Shown here: positions 13,202 through 21,297 of the stretch, one piece after another
Numbering within the stretch: the stretch's first letter is position 1
How the letters are laid out: every line of letters begins with the position of its first letter
DNA from: Clostridia bacterium
GTDB lineage: Bacteria; Bacillota; Clostridia; Oscillospirales; CAG-272
Assembly: GCA_900768535.1 (NCBI GenBank)
Contig: CAAGDE010000016.1
Span: 1 to 26,123 of the forward strand
Reading direction: 5' to 3'
DNA length: 26,123 nt
Notes under the pieces: model-generated
Told to the model about the DNA's origin: nothing
The model's database searches: none
Seen by the model: only the letters and a program-made list of their open reading frames with translations
Made by a program: the position numbers and the translations under genes

Positions 13202-15186
13202 ATCGCGTCCACCTCCGCCATGATTTGTTTGTTCGAGAATCCGCGCAGATCCATTGCGCCGGACATACACGCAACCGTGCAGGCGCCGCAGCCCTGGCAG
13301 ACCGCTTCATTGACCTGTGCCACGCGCCGCACCTTCGTGGTACGGTCGGGCATCCGGAATTCCTTCTCGATATACGTGATTGCACCGTAGGGGCAGACCT
13401 TCTCGCAGGTCGAGCATCCGTTGCACATCATCTCGTCCGGGTGCGCCACGCAGGGGTTGCCGGTCAGCTTGTCTTTGCAGAGCAGTCCGATGACCTTGGA
13501 TGCCGCCGCGCCCGCCTGAGAGACGGTTTCGGGGATGTCCTTCGGTCCCTGGCAGGTGCCGGAGAGGAAGACACCGGCGGTCGGGCTTTCCACGGGACGG
13601 AGCTTCGGGTGTGCCTCGGTGAAGAAATCGTTGGTATCCATGCTTGCCGTCAGCATGGTCGCCAAAGGTCTTGCTGATTTGTCCGGCTCGATTGCCGCGG
13701 CAAGAACCACCAGGTCGGCATCGATGTGCAGCTGCTTGCCGTAAAGCAGATCGGACGCCTGCACCTTCAGCCTGCCGTTCTCCGGCTCCACCTTTCCGAC
13801 CATGCCCTTGATGTAATGCACGCCGTATTCCTCTACCGCGCGGCGGTAGAACTCGTCAAAGTTCTTGCCGGGCGTCCGCACGTCAATGTAAAAGACATAC
13901 ACCTCGGTATCCGGATACTTGTCCCGGATGAGCATGGCGTGCTTGGCGGTGTACATACAGCAGATCTTGGAGCAGTATTCCTTCCCCTTTTCCGCACAAG
14001 CCGCGCAGCGGGAGCCCACGCACTGCACGAACACGATGGTGTGCGGGTGGGTCTTGTCGGACGGGCGCAGAAGCGTTCCGCCGGTCGGGCCTGCGGCGTT
14101 CATCAGGCGCTCCAGCTCCAGGGACGTGATGACATCCTTGGATTCGTTGTAGGCGAATTCGTCGAACTTGTCCAGAGAGATCGGATTGAAGCCGGTTGCC
14201 ACCACAATGGCACCGTACTTTTCCTCGATGAACTCGTCCTTCGCCTTGTAATCAATGGCGCCCGCTCCGCAGACCTTGGAGCAGATGCCGCACTTGCCGC
14301 TTTTCAGCATCAGGCAGGCGCTCGGGTCAATGGTTGCCACCTTCGGAACCGCCTGCGCAAAGGGAATGTAGATGGCATGCCGGTTGTCCATGCCGAGGTT
14401 GAACTCGTTGGGCACCTTCTTCTGCGGGCACTTTTCGGTGCACAGACCGCAGCCCGTGCAGACGTCCTCTCTGACATACCGCGCCTTCTTTTTGATGGTC
14501 ACGTCAAAATTGCCGACAAAGCCCTTGACATCGGTCACCTCGGAGTAGGAGAAGATGCGGATTTTGTCGTTCTGCGCCACATCCACCATTTTCGGGGTCA
14601 GGATGCACGCCGCGCAGTCCAGGGTCGGGAAGGTTTTGTCGAGCTGTGCCATTTTCCCGCCGATGGTGGGTTTGGTTTCCACAATGTCGACCGGGAAGCC
14701 CGCATCCGCAATGTCCAGCGCGGTCTGAATGCCCGCAATGCCGCCGCCGATGACCAGCGCCCGCTTGGTGACGGGAGACTGCCCCGGTGTCAGCGGTGCG
14801 TTGAGGTGTACCTTTGCCACCGCCGCTTTTGCCAGAATGATCGCCTTTTCGGTGCCGATCGCCATATCCTTGTGCACCCAGGAGCACTGCTCGCGGATGT
14901 TTGCGATCTCCACCATATAGGGGTTCAGTCCTGCCGCCGCCGCGGTTTTGCGGAAGGTTGCCTCATGCATCCGCGGGGAGCAGGAGCAGATGACAAGACC
15001 GGTCAGGCGATGCTCCTTCACCGCGTCGATGATCATGTTCTGCCCCGCCTGGGAGCACATATACTGATAGTCGGTGGAGAAAACGACACCCGGTTCGTGA
15101 CCGATCGCCTCCGCAACCGCCTTGACGTCCACCGTTCCCGCAATGTTGGTACCGCAGTGGCAGACGAATACGCCGATTCTTTGCAT
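13192..15186 (-). CDS. hdrA: heterodisulfide reductase subunit A (bifurcation-type flavoprotein)
   Basis: A 664-residue HdrA, the flavin core of Hdr complexes and the site of electron bifurcation in methanogens. In order: N-terminal GVFVCHCGTNIAG (5-17), FAD motif VIGGGIAGIQ (145-154), the HdrA block TLDCAACILTPKM (188-200), an inserted ferredoxin region (C243-C246-C249-C253 plus C299, C302 and C306), CVGSRCAACAE, and a C-terminal pair of [4Fe-4S] motifs (C588-C591-C594-C598 and C630-C633-C636-C640). It is a complete, stand-alone form without fused MvhD. AAGGAG precedes the ATG, 14 nt after hdrC. The C-terminal ferredoxin domain is where a low-potential acceptor would be reduced in bifurcating homologues; bifurcation here is inferred. 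Confidence 0.94.
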   Translation of the reverse strand: MQRIGVFVCHCGTNIAGTVDVKAVAEAIGHEPGVVFSTDYQYMCSQAGQNMIIDAVKEHRLTGLVICSCSPRMHEATFRKTAAAAGLNPYMVEIANIREQCSWVHKDMAIGTEKAIILAKAAVAKVHLNAPLTPGQSPVTKRALVIGGGIAGIQTALDIADAGFPVDIVETKPTIGGKMAQLDKTFPTLDCAACILTPKMVDVAQNDKIRIFSYSEVTDVKGFVGNFDVTIKKKARYVREDVCTGCGLCTEKCPQKKVPNEFNLGMDNRHAIYIPFAQAVPKVATIDPSACLMLKSGKCGICSKVCGAGAIDYKAKDEFIEEKYGAIVVATGFNPISLDKFDEFAYNESKDVITSLELERLMNAAGPTGGTLLRPSDKTHPHTIVFVQCVGSRCAACAEKGKEYCSKICCMYTAKHAMLIRDKYPDTEVYVFYIDVRTPGKNFDEFYRRAVEEYGVHYIKGMVGKVEPENGRLKVQASDLLYGKQLHIDADLVVLAAAIEPDKSARPLATMLTASMDTNDFFTEAHPKLRPVESPTAGVFLSGTCQGPKDIPETVSQAGAAASKVIGLLCKDKLTGNPCVAHPDEMMCNGCSTCEKVCPYGAITYIEKEFRMPDRTTKVRRVAQVNEAVCQGCGACTVACMSGAMDLRGFSNKQIMAEVDAICR

Positions 15187-15200
15187 GGTCTGTTTTCTCC

Positions 15201-15593
15201 TTACTTCGAATATTTCCGCAGGGCACTGACAACCGCCTGCTGCGGGAGTTCCTCATCCGCCAGAGCCGGAATGTCATCCGCCTTCAGGTGATTGGCGCCC
15301 TTCTCGCGGATGGCAAGCAGGCGTACCGCCTCAATCAGCTTTGCCGGCTCCACGCCGCGCGGGCAGCGGTCCACGCAGGCAAAGCAGGACAGGCATTTGT
15401 AGACCGACGGCGACTTCATCAGCGTTTCGATGTCGCCCGTCTCCACCAGATAGACAAACTGATGCGGATGGTATTCCATCTCATCATACGAGGGGCAGGT
15501 CGCCGAGCATTTGCCGCACCGCATACATTTGCGCGGATTGACGCCGCTCATGCGCAGGATCTGCTCCTGCTCGTTTTTCTCTTTATTCTGCAT
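15201..15593 (-). CDS. hdrC: heterodisulfide reductase subunit C
   Basis: A 130-residue two-cluster ferredoxin-like subunit linking HdrA to HdrB. The motifs CMRCGKCSATCP (23-34) and CLSCFACVDRCP (68-79) give two [4Fe-4S] clusters, and RGVEP after the second is typical. No membrane helix is present, so this is the cytoplasmic HdrC type, not the HdrE-linked form. AGGAGG stands 7 nt before the ATG, which overlaps the hdrB stop by 11 nt. Confidence 0.9.
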   Translation of the reverse strand: MQNKEKNEQEQILRMSGVNPRKCMRCGKCSATCPSYDEMEYHPHQFVYLVETGDIETLMKSPSVYKCLSCFACVDRCPRGVEPAKLIEAVRLLAIREKGANHLKADDIPALADEELPQQAVVSALRKYSK

Positions 15594-16389
15594 GGGTTTC
15601 CTCCTTGATTCCGAGCGCCTCTGCCAGCAGCTCGGTGAAGTAGACCACCGGAACCTCGCTGCCGTTCTTCACAAGATTGTATTTGCACAGCGGGCAAGCC
15701 GTGACCAACAGCTCTGCGCCGTTTACCGCCGCACTGTGCGACACCGCGTTCGACTTCTTCCGTGCGGATTCCGCATCCTCCAGCGCCACATAACCCCCGC
15801 AGCACTCATTCCTACGGGGATAGATCACCGGCTCAGCCCCCAGGGCGCGGATGAAATCCTCCATCACGCGGGGATTCTCCACATCGTCAAGCGCCATCAC
15901 CTTTCCGGGGCGCAGAAGCATACAGCCGTAGTACGCACCGATCCTTCTCCCGGTCAGCGGATGCTTCACCGCCGCGCGCAGCCGATCGAAGCCGACCGTA
16001 TCCCGGAGCAGCTCCAGATAGTGCAGGACGGTCGTCTCGCCGTGATACGGGGCTTTGGCATCCTTGTCCTGCGCCAGGTAGCGGTTTGCGCGGTCGGCAA
16101 ATTCCGCATCGGTCGCCATGGCATGGTTGGTCTGCTTGATGACGTTATGGCAGGCGGAGCAGACCGAAACAAGCGGCTGACCGGCATCGCGCGCCGCCGT
16201 CAGTGCCCGGACGGCGGAGAGCTTGGTTGCAATCTCGTCCCTGGCGCTGACAAACACGCCGCCGCAGCACTGCCAGTCCGGAATTTCGCACAGCTCCACG
16301 CCGAGCGCCAGGGCGGATTCCCGCGCCCAGCGGTCCAGCTCCTTCGCCTTGGTGCGGAGCGTACATCCGGGAAAATAACTGACTTTCAT
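15583..16389 (-). CDS. hdrB: heterodisulfide reductase subunit B (CCG domains)
   Basis: A 268-residue catalytic-type subunit with two complete CCG motifs: C9, C41-C42, C77 and C80, then C156, C196-C197, C232 and C235. In methanogen HdrB these hold two noncubane [4Fe-4S] clusters that cleave the CoM-S-S-CoB disulfide. Bacteria lack those coenzymes, so the substrate is unknown; a different disulfide, or direct wiring to the fumarate reductase, is possible. Start choice: TTG at 16392 and ATG at 16389 are adjacent, with GGAGG 8 and 11 nt upstream respectively. I report the ATG, and the difference is one residue. It lies 26 nt after fumC and overlaps hdrC. Confidence 0.9.
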   Translation of the reverse strand: MKVSYFPGCTLRTKAKELDRWARESALALGVELCEIPDWQCCGGVFVSARDEIATKLSAVRALTAARDAGQPLVSVCSACHNVIKQTNHAMATDAEFADRANRYLAQDKDAKAPYHGETTVLHYLELLRDTVGFDRLRAAVKHPLTGRRIGAYYGCMLLRPGKVMALDDVENPRVMEDFIRALGAEPVIYPRRNECCGGYVALEDAESARKKSNAVSHSAAVNGAELLVTACPLCKYNLVKNGSEVPVVYFTELLAEALGIKEETHAE

Positions 16390-16415
16390 CAAATCCGTTT
16401 CCTCCGATTCTCCGG

Positions 16416-17792
16416 TCAGACCATCTGTTCCGGATGAAATACCTCGTCAAACCGTTCCGCCGTCAGGAAGCCGAGCGCCACGCAGGCTTCCTTCAGGGAA
16501 ATGTTTTCCCTGAATGCCTTCTTTGCCGTCTTTGCCGCATTCTCGTAGCCGATGTAGGGGTTCAGCGCGGTGACAAGCATCAGGGAGTTGTGCAGGTTGT
16601 GGTACATTTTTTCCTTGTTCGCCGTAATGCCGACTGCGCAGTTCTTATTGAAGGAAACAATCGCTTCGGCAAGCAGTCTTGCGGACTGCAGGAAGTTATA
16701 CGCCGCAACGGGCATGAACACGTTGAGCTCAAAGTTGCCCTGCGACGCCGCCATACCGACCGCCACATCGTTACCCATGACCTGCACGGAAACCATGGTC
16801 ACTGCCTCGCACTGCGTGGGGTTGACCTTGCCCGGCATGATGGAGGAGCCCGGCTCGTTCTCCGGGATGTGAATCTCTCCCAGCCCGTCGCGCGGACCGG
16901 ACGCCAGCCAGCGGACATCGTTTGCAATCTTCATCATGTCGCAGGCAGTCGCCTTGATGGCGCCGTGCGCAAAGACCAGCTCGTCCTTGGAGGTCAGTGC
17001 ATGGAATTTGTTCGGTGCGGTGACAAACGGCTTTCCGGTCAGCTCCGCGACCTTTGCCGCAACCAGTTCGGAAAAGCCCTTCGGTGCATTGAGTCCGGTT
17101 CCCACAGCCGTGCCGCCCAGCGCCAGCTCATACAGCGGCCTGACTGCCAGCCGGAGCAGCTCGACATCGCGCTCCAGACTGCTTCTCCAGCCGGAAATCT
17201 CCTGGCTGAACTTGATCGGCGTTGCGTCCTGCAGATGCGTTCTGCCGGACTTGACAATGCCTTCGTTCTCCGCTTCCAGCCGCCGGAAGGTTGCAATCAG
17301 CTCCTCAACCGCCGGAATCAGCTTGTCCTCCATCGCAATCACCGCCGAAATGTGCATTGCCGTCGGGAAGGTGTCATTGGAGGACTGGCTCATGTTGATG
17401 TCATCGTTCGGATGGCAGAGCTTCTCCCCTGCCAGCTGGTTTGCGCGGTTGGCAATGACCTCGTTCGCGTTCATGTTCGACTGCGTGCCGGAGCCGGTCT
17501 GCCACACGACCAGCGGGAAATGCCCGTTCAGCTTGCCGGAAATGACCTCGTCACAAGCCGCCGTGATGACCTGCAGCTTTTGCGCGGTCATCTTTTCGGG
17601 CTTCAGCTCTGCGTTTGCCATTGCCGCCGCCCGCTTCAGGATGCCGAACGCGTGCGTAATCTCACGCGGCATGGTCTCGGTGCCGACGCCGATCAGAAAA
17701 TTCTCGTGGCTCCGCTCGGTCTGTGCCGCCCACAGCTTATCCGCCGGCACCCTCACCTCGCCCATGGAGTCATGCTCAATACGGTATTCCAT
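16416..17792 (-). CDS. fumC: class II fumarate hydratase
   Basis: Reversibly dehydrates malate to fumarate without an iron-sulfur cluster. The 458-residue protein is full length for FumC. Visible motifs are TGSGTQSNMNANEV, SSNDTFPTAMH, GRTHLQDATP with the active-site His (H186), and the signature GSSIMPGKVNPTQ with the catalytic Ser near 317. Homologous aspartases exist, but ASP-type signature changes were not seen and the pathway neighbours fit fumarase. The ATG at 17792 has GAGGTGA just upstream, while a GTG at 17801 would sit inside that ribosome site. It begins 10 nt after the mdh stop and supplies fumarate to the reductase encoded at the end of the operon. Confidence 0.93.
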   Translation of the reverse strand: MEYRIEHDSMGEVRVPADKLWAAQTERSHENFLIGVGTETMPREITHAFGILKRAAAMANAELKPEKMTAQKLQVITAACDEVISGKLNGHFPLVVWQTGSGTQSNMNANEVIANRANQLAGEKLCHPNDDINMSQSSNDTFPTAMHISAVIAMEDKLIPAVEELIATFRRLEAENEGIVKSGRTHLQDATPIKFSQEISGWRSSLERDVELLRLAVRPLYELALGGTAVGTGLNAPKGFSELVAAKVAELTGKPFVTAPNKFHALTSKDELVFAHGAIKATACDMMKIANDVRWLASGPRDGLGEIHIPENEPGSSIMPGKVNPTQCEAVTMVSVQVMGNDVAVGMAASQGNFELNVFMPVAAYNFLQSARLLAEAIVSFNKNCAVGITANKEKMYHNLHNSLMLVTALNPYIGYENAAKTAKKAFRENISLKEACVALGFLTAERFDEVFHPEQMV

Positions 17793-17802
17793 ATCCTTCA
17801 CC

Positions 17803-18747
17803 TCAGATATTCAGGCTGTTGATGACGCCCTTGAGCGTATCGGCGCTGAAGCGGAGCTTTGCCACCTCTTCGTCCGTCAGCGGGACGTTGACCTTGCCCC
17901 GGATGCCGTCATGACCGATCATATTCAGGGTGCTCAGGCAGACGTCACTGACGCCGTATTCGCCGTGCATCATGGTGGAAACGGTCATGGTCGTATCCAT
18001 ACCGTCGAAAATGCACTTGCAGATGTGGCAGACCGACACGGAAACGGCATAGAAGGTCGCGCCCTTTCTGGCAATCACGCGTCCGCCGGACTTGCGGACA
18101 TACTGCTCCACCTCTTCAAAGTCCAATTCGGGACTCGTCATGCCGGGCGTCAGGATCAGCTTGCCGCAATCCTTGATCGGCACATTGGAAATGTTTGCGA
18201 TCGACCACGGAATAAAGGAGGAGTCGCCGTGCTCACCGAACACATAGGCGTGGACGTTGCCCTGGTTGATGTTGTAGTACTCGGACAGGCGCGAACGCAG
18301 ACGGGCGGTGTCCAGAATGGTACCCGACCCGATGATGTGGCTTTCCGGCAGACCGGAGAGCTTGAGGAAGGTATAGGTCAGCACGTCAACCGGGTTGCTG
18401 ACGATGATGTAGATTGCATTCGGGGCATACTTGGTGATCTCCGGGATGATGCTCTTGGTGATGTTGACGTTGGTCTGCGCCAGCTCCAGTCTGGTCTGAC
18501 CCGGCTTTCTTGCAATACCGGAAGTCAGAATCACGATGTCGGAATCCGCCGCGTCTCGATAGTCGCCCGCATAGACCGAGCAGGCAGAGCAGAACGGCGT
18601 TCCCTGACGGATGTCCAGTGCCTCTCCCAGCGCCTTTTCGTTGTTGATGTCGATCATGACGATTTCCGAAGCAATACCCATCACAGTCAGCGTGTAGGCA
18701 ATGGTGGAGCCGACGCTCCCGGTTCCGATAATAGAGATTTTGTTCAT
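17803..18747 (-). CDS. mdh: malate/lactate dehydrogenase family, probably malate dehydrogenase
   Basis: A 314-residue NAD-dependent 2-hydroxyacid dehydrogenase. The Rossmann motif is GTGSVG (8-13), with D33 indicating NAD rather than NADP. Catalytic residues are R86, D146/R149 in LDTARLR, and H173 in GEHGDSS. At the specificity position (Gln102 of lactate dehydrogenases) it has Arg (R80 in ARKPGQTR), the malate dehydrogenase choice. Overall sequence is closer to bacterial lactate dehydrogenases, and automatic annotation may call it ldh. Its position ahead of fumarase and fumarate reductase supports oxaloacetate reduction to malate. It is the first gene of the operon, with GGAGGG upstream of the ATG. 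Confidence 0.85.
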   Translation of the reverse strand: MNKISIIGTGSVGSTIAYTLTVMGIASEIVMIDINNEKALGEALDIRQGTPFCSACSVYAGDYRDAADSDIVILTSGIARKPGQTRLELAQTNVNITKSIIPEITKYAPNAIYIIVSNPVDVLTYTFLKLSGLPESHIIGSGTILDTARLRSRLSEYYNINQGNVHAYVFGEHGDSSFIPWSIANISNVPIKDCGKLILTPGMTSPELDFEEVEQYVRKSGGRVIARKGATFYAVSVSVCHICKCIFDGMDTTMTVSTMMHGEYGVSDVCLSTLNMIGHDGIRGKVNVPLTDEEVAKLRFSADTLKGVINSLNI

Positions 18748-18774
18748 TTTTCTTGTCCCTCCGATATTGACAAA

Positions 18775-18792
18775 AATATATCAAGATATATT
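18775..18792. promoter_or_regulatory. palindromic operator candidate at the operon start
   Basis: AATATATC-AA-GATATATT is a perfect 8-bp inverted repeat with a 2-bp centre. It overlaps the -10 box and start point of the mdh promoter, as a repressor site would. Related CGATAT/TATCGATA words stand upstream (18848-18855) and near the ribosome site (18762-18767). It is not a clear Rex box (TTGTGA...TCACAA). Confidence 0.5.
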
Positions 18793-18818
18793 ATATCACA
18801 CGAAACCGAATTTGTAAA
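18790..18818 (-). promoter_or_regulatory. sigma-A promoter of the mdh-fum-hdr-flx-frd operon
   Basis: Minus strand: TTTACA (18813-18818), 17-bp spacer, TATAAT (18790-18795). The start codon is about 43 nt beyond the -10 box. Confidence 0.8.
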
Positions 18819-18872
18819 GTGCTTTTTTCTCATATCGGTTATATTTCTATCGATATAAGCCGAAAAAAGGCT

Positions 18873-18914
18873 AAAAATTCCCCTCTCCCCTGCCTGAGGA
18901 CAGGAGAGAGGGGG
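18873..18914 (-). terminator. terminator of the secreted-protein gene
   Basis: Long GC-rich stem: CCCCTCTCCCCTG (18880-18892) pairs with CAGGAGAGAGGGG (18901-18913) with one mismatch. On the minus strand it is followed by TTTTT (18873-18877). Confidence 0.88.
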
Positions 18915-18927
18915 AACGGTTACGGGT

Positions 18928-21249
18928 TCAGCGCCGCGCGGCACTGACATAGACGCCGTCGGTAAAGACGACCTCGTAGGTTCCCGTCGCGGTTTTGGTA
19001 CCGTCCTTTACGGTATACAGGCTGACGGCAAGGGTCACGGTGCCCTCTGCCGGAACGCCGCAAACGGTCAGTGCCCAGATATAGCTTCCGCCAAGCTCCG
19101 AGGCGGTGATTCTGCGTGCGGAACCGTCCGCGCTCGCAAGGATTGAGCCGTAAACGGTCTTTGCCTCCTTTCGGAAGGTGCGGTCGGGTGTTTCGTCCGC
19201 GGTGCCGAGGAATCCCAGCACATCCATGCCGATCGCTTCGTAATCGAGGCTGTCCAGAACGCCGATCAGGCGGACATCGGTCTTGGGAGTCTCACCGGAG
19301 GCATCGATTGCCGTATTCTGCACGCCGACAAACCGGAAGCCGGACGTGGTGTCGCGCGTGACGTTCAGCCGGAGCAGGCTGACCCCGTAAATGCCGTTGT
19401 TTTCCGCGCCGGTAAAGGTCCATTCGGAGAGGAGCCCGTCAAACGCGCCGGCGGTAAGCCCCAGGGCTTCCTCGGTTGTTCCCCAGCTCAGCTTGCTTCC
19501 GTCCGCAAAAGCCAACGCCATGCGCAGATTGTTGCCGCTGGTCGGGTGATCGTGCTTGACGGTAACGGATACCTGGGACGAAGCCGCTTCTGTGGTCTGT
19601 GTTATGGCGGTTTCGCCGTCCACAAACACGGTCATGCGGTTCTTCCACGTGCCTTCGATTTTGACACGCTCAATGCAGAGCCGGAACACCTTTCCTGCCA
19701 GCCGGAAACTCATATTGCTTGCGGTATCCAGCGCCGAGGTCAGGAAGTTGACGTCATAGGACATGGTAAACGTCCCCTGCGCATTGGTCAGCAACCGGCA
19801 GACGGTGCTGTCCTTTCCTGTGGAATCAATCAGCATCGAACCGTTCCGCGCATACCATCCGCTGGACAGCGACCACATGACCGGCTCCGTAAAACGTGCG
19901 TCCGGAACTGCCGGATCACCAACGGTCAGCGACAGATTGCTGCACTTCCATTTGCCGTAGCCGTTCTGCCCGTGCAGGGAGAAATTCCTCACCGCACCGG
20001 TGTGTGCGCCGCTTTTTTCGTCATAGAAATTGACCAGCAGTTTCCCGGTCAGAGAAAAGATGTTGTAAGTAAGGTATCCTTCCTCATTCCGTTCCATGCG
20101 GATCCGGTAGCCGGTGTATTCGGGCGTATTGACCCACTGATCCAGCACCTTTTCCCATTTGGTTGTTCCCTGCTTCATGACCTCGACGGTGAAATAGTTC
20201 TTCCATCTCTTGCTGTGATAGCGCCTTGCAACGCGGAGCAGGACCGTATCCCCGCCGACACTGAACTGTGTCATGGCATTGAGCGCACGGTCTGTGGTGT
20301 CCGTCAGATCGCTGTAGGTCAGCTCCGTGTGGGTCAGGTCATACTGCACGGAAAACTCGGTATTCTCCGGAATGCTTCCCTTCCAGACTGCCCGCTTGTC
20401 GTTTTGCTTGTTGGTGTACGACAGCTCGAACCCGTTCCGGCATTCCCAGCCGTTCCCGATGGCATAATTTTTCGCATCAGCCGTTGCCGGATTGACCCCC
20501 GCCGCACCGGTGACGGTCAGGTTTGCAATATCCCAGTAGTTGGTGCAGGCGGCGCCCATGGAATTGTCCGGAATAAACGATACGCCGGTGATGCGGTCAG
20601 CTCTTGCCGCAACATAATTATCTGCGTTGCTGTCCAGCGATGAGCCGGTCAGGGTAAAGACGCGGTCTCCGCCGAGTGTGTCAAACGCCATTGTCAGCGT
20701 TCCGTCCTGATAACCAAGCGAAAGACGGAAAGACGTTTCCGCTCTCATCTGTTCAATTGTGGGTAATCCTGAAAGCCAGTTTGCAACGCTTCCGCTTTTG
20801 CTTGCTACCGCATTCGCGGATGCACCGGAAACCTTAAATTTTACATCACCGTTTGTATTGTTCAGCCGAGTCTGCAATCTTGTCTGATAGTTCAGGATTG
20901 AATTGTTCACCCAGCGCCGCTGGAACCACATGATGTATTTGTCGCCGCTTGCGAAATTTACGGCGATCGTCATTCTTTGGTCGGTTTTGGTCAGATCAAC
21001 CAAATCCATCATAACATCCGCCGAAACGCTCCAGTTGCCGTCTGTTTCGGTGGCGGCGGTGGGGTTGGTAAAGGTCAGGGTGTCTTTTCCATAATTGTTG
21101 AAGCGGAAGACCGGCGCATCGCTCCAGCCGTCTCCCGGCTGCCATTCTCCCGCGCGGTCGGTTACGGTTTCCGCCGACACCGCAGAAACCAGTGCGCCGA
21201 ACAACAGCACTGCGCACAGCAGGATTGCGAATAATTGTTTGCTTTTCAT
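18928..21249 (-). CDS. large secreted protein with repeated beta-rich modules
   Basis: A 773-residue exported protein of unknown function. The signal peptide is clear (MKSKQLFAILLCAVLLFGAL, cleavage predicted after VSAVSA near 26). Three diverged modules of about 190 residues follow (about 35-245, 262-455 and 462-640). Each starts with a G-W-rich element (GDGW, IGNGWECRNGFEL, LSSGWYARNGSML) and ends in a short beta strand (ANLTVTG, SNLSLTVG, VSLLRLNV). They resemble concanavalin/LamG-like jelly rolls. The C-terminal domain (about 645-773, from RFVGVQNTAI through VYGSI and GGSYIWAL) looks like a domain recurring at the end of Clostridia surface proteins. No LPXTG, dockerin, SLH or enzyme motif was seen. 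AAAGGA precedes the ATG. Confidence 0.82.
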   Translation of the reverse strand: MKSKQLFAILLCAVLLFGALVSAVSAETVTDRAGEWQPGDGWSDAPVFRFNNYGKDTLTFTNPTAATETDGNWSVSADVMMDLVDLTKTDQRMTIAVNFASGDKYIMWFQRRWVNNSILNYQTRLQTRLNNTNGDVKFKVSGASANAVASKSGSVANWLSGLPTIEQMRAETSFRLSLGYQDGTLTMAFDTLGGDRVFTLTGSSLDSNADNYVAARADRITGVSFIPDNSMGAACTNYWDIANLTVTGAAGVNPATADAKNYAIGNGWECRNGFELSYTNKQNDKRAVWKGSIPENTEFSVQYDLTHTELTYSDLTDTTDRALNAMTQFSVGGDTVLLRVARRYHSKRWKNYFTVEVMKQGTTKWEKVLDQWVNTPEYTGYRIRMERNEEGYLTYNIFSLTGKLLVNFYDEKSGAHTGAVRNFSLHGQNGYGKWKCSNLSLTVGDPAVPDARFTEPVMWSLSSGWYARNGSMLIDSTGKDSTVCRLLTNAQGTFTMSYDVNFLTSALDTASNMSFRLAGKVFRLCIERVKIEGTWKNRMTVFVDGETAITQTTEAASSQVSVTVKHDHPTSGNNLRMALAFADGSKLSWGTTEEALGLTAGAFDGLLSEWTFTGAENNGIYGVSLLRLNVTRDTTSGFRFVGVQNTAIDASGETPKTDVRLIGVLDSLDYEAIGMDVLGFLGTADETPDRTFRKEAKTVYGSILASADGSARRITASELGGSYIWALTVCGVPAEGTVTLAVSLYTVKDGTKTATGTYEVVFTDGVYVSAARR

Positions 21250-21297
21250 GATAAGATCCTTTCTTTCGATAAAAATCGGGTATGCGGGCTCGGAGGA

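Larger units (their letters stand above)
7270..18818 (-). other. predicted 11-gene oxaloacetate-to-succinate operon with Hdr-Flx module
   Basis: One promoter (18790-18818) precedes mdh and one terminator (7270-7306) follows the last gene. Between them eleven minus-strand genes have gaps of at most about 26 nt, and several overlap: hdrB/hdrC 11 nt, hdrA/flxD 10 nt, flxD/flxC 13 nt, flxC/flxB 8 nt and flxB/flxA 8 nt. No internal terminator was seen. The packing suggests coupled translation of one soluble complex. Gene order gives malate dehydrogenase, fumarase, Hdr, Flx, then fumarate reductase. Confidence 0.85.

Noticed and set aside
13726..15291. A 521-codon open frame on the plus strand opposite hdrA
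   Set aside because: It mirrors the hdrA reading frame, with low-complexity translation and no start signal. hdrA on the minus strand is certain.
16936..18858. A 640-codon open frame on the plus strand opposite fumC and mdh
   Set aside because: Shadow of two complete enzymes with intact signatures; no ribosome site or family motif.
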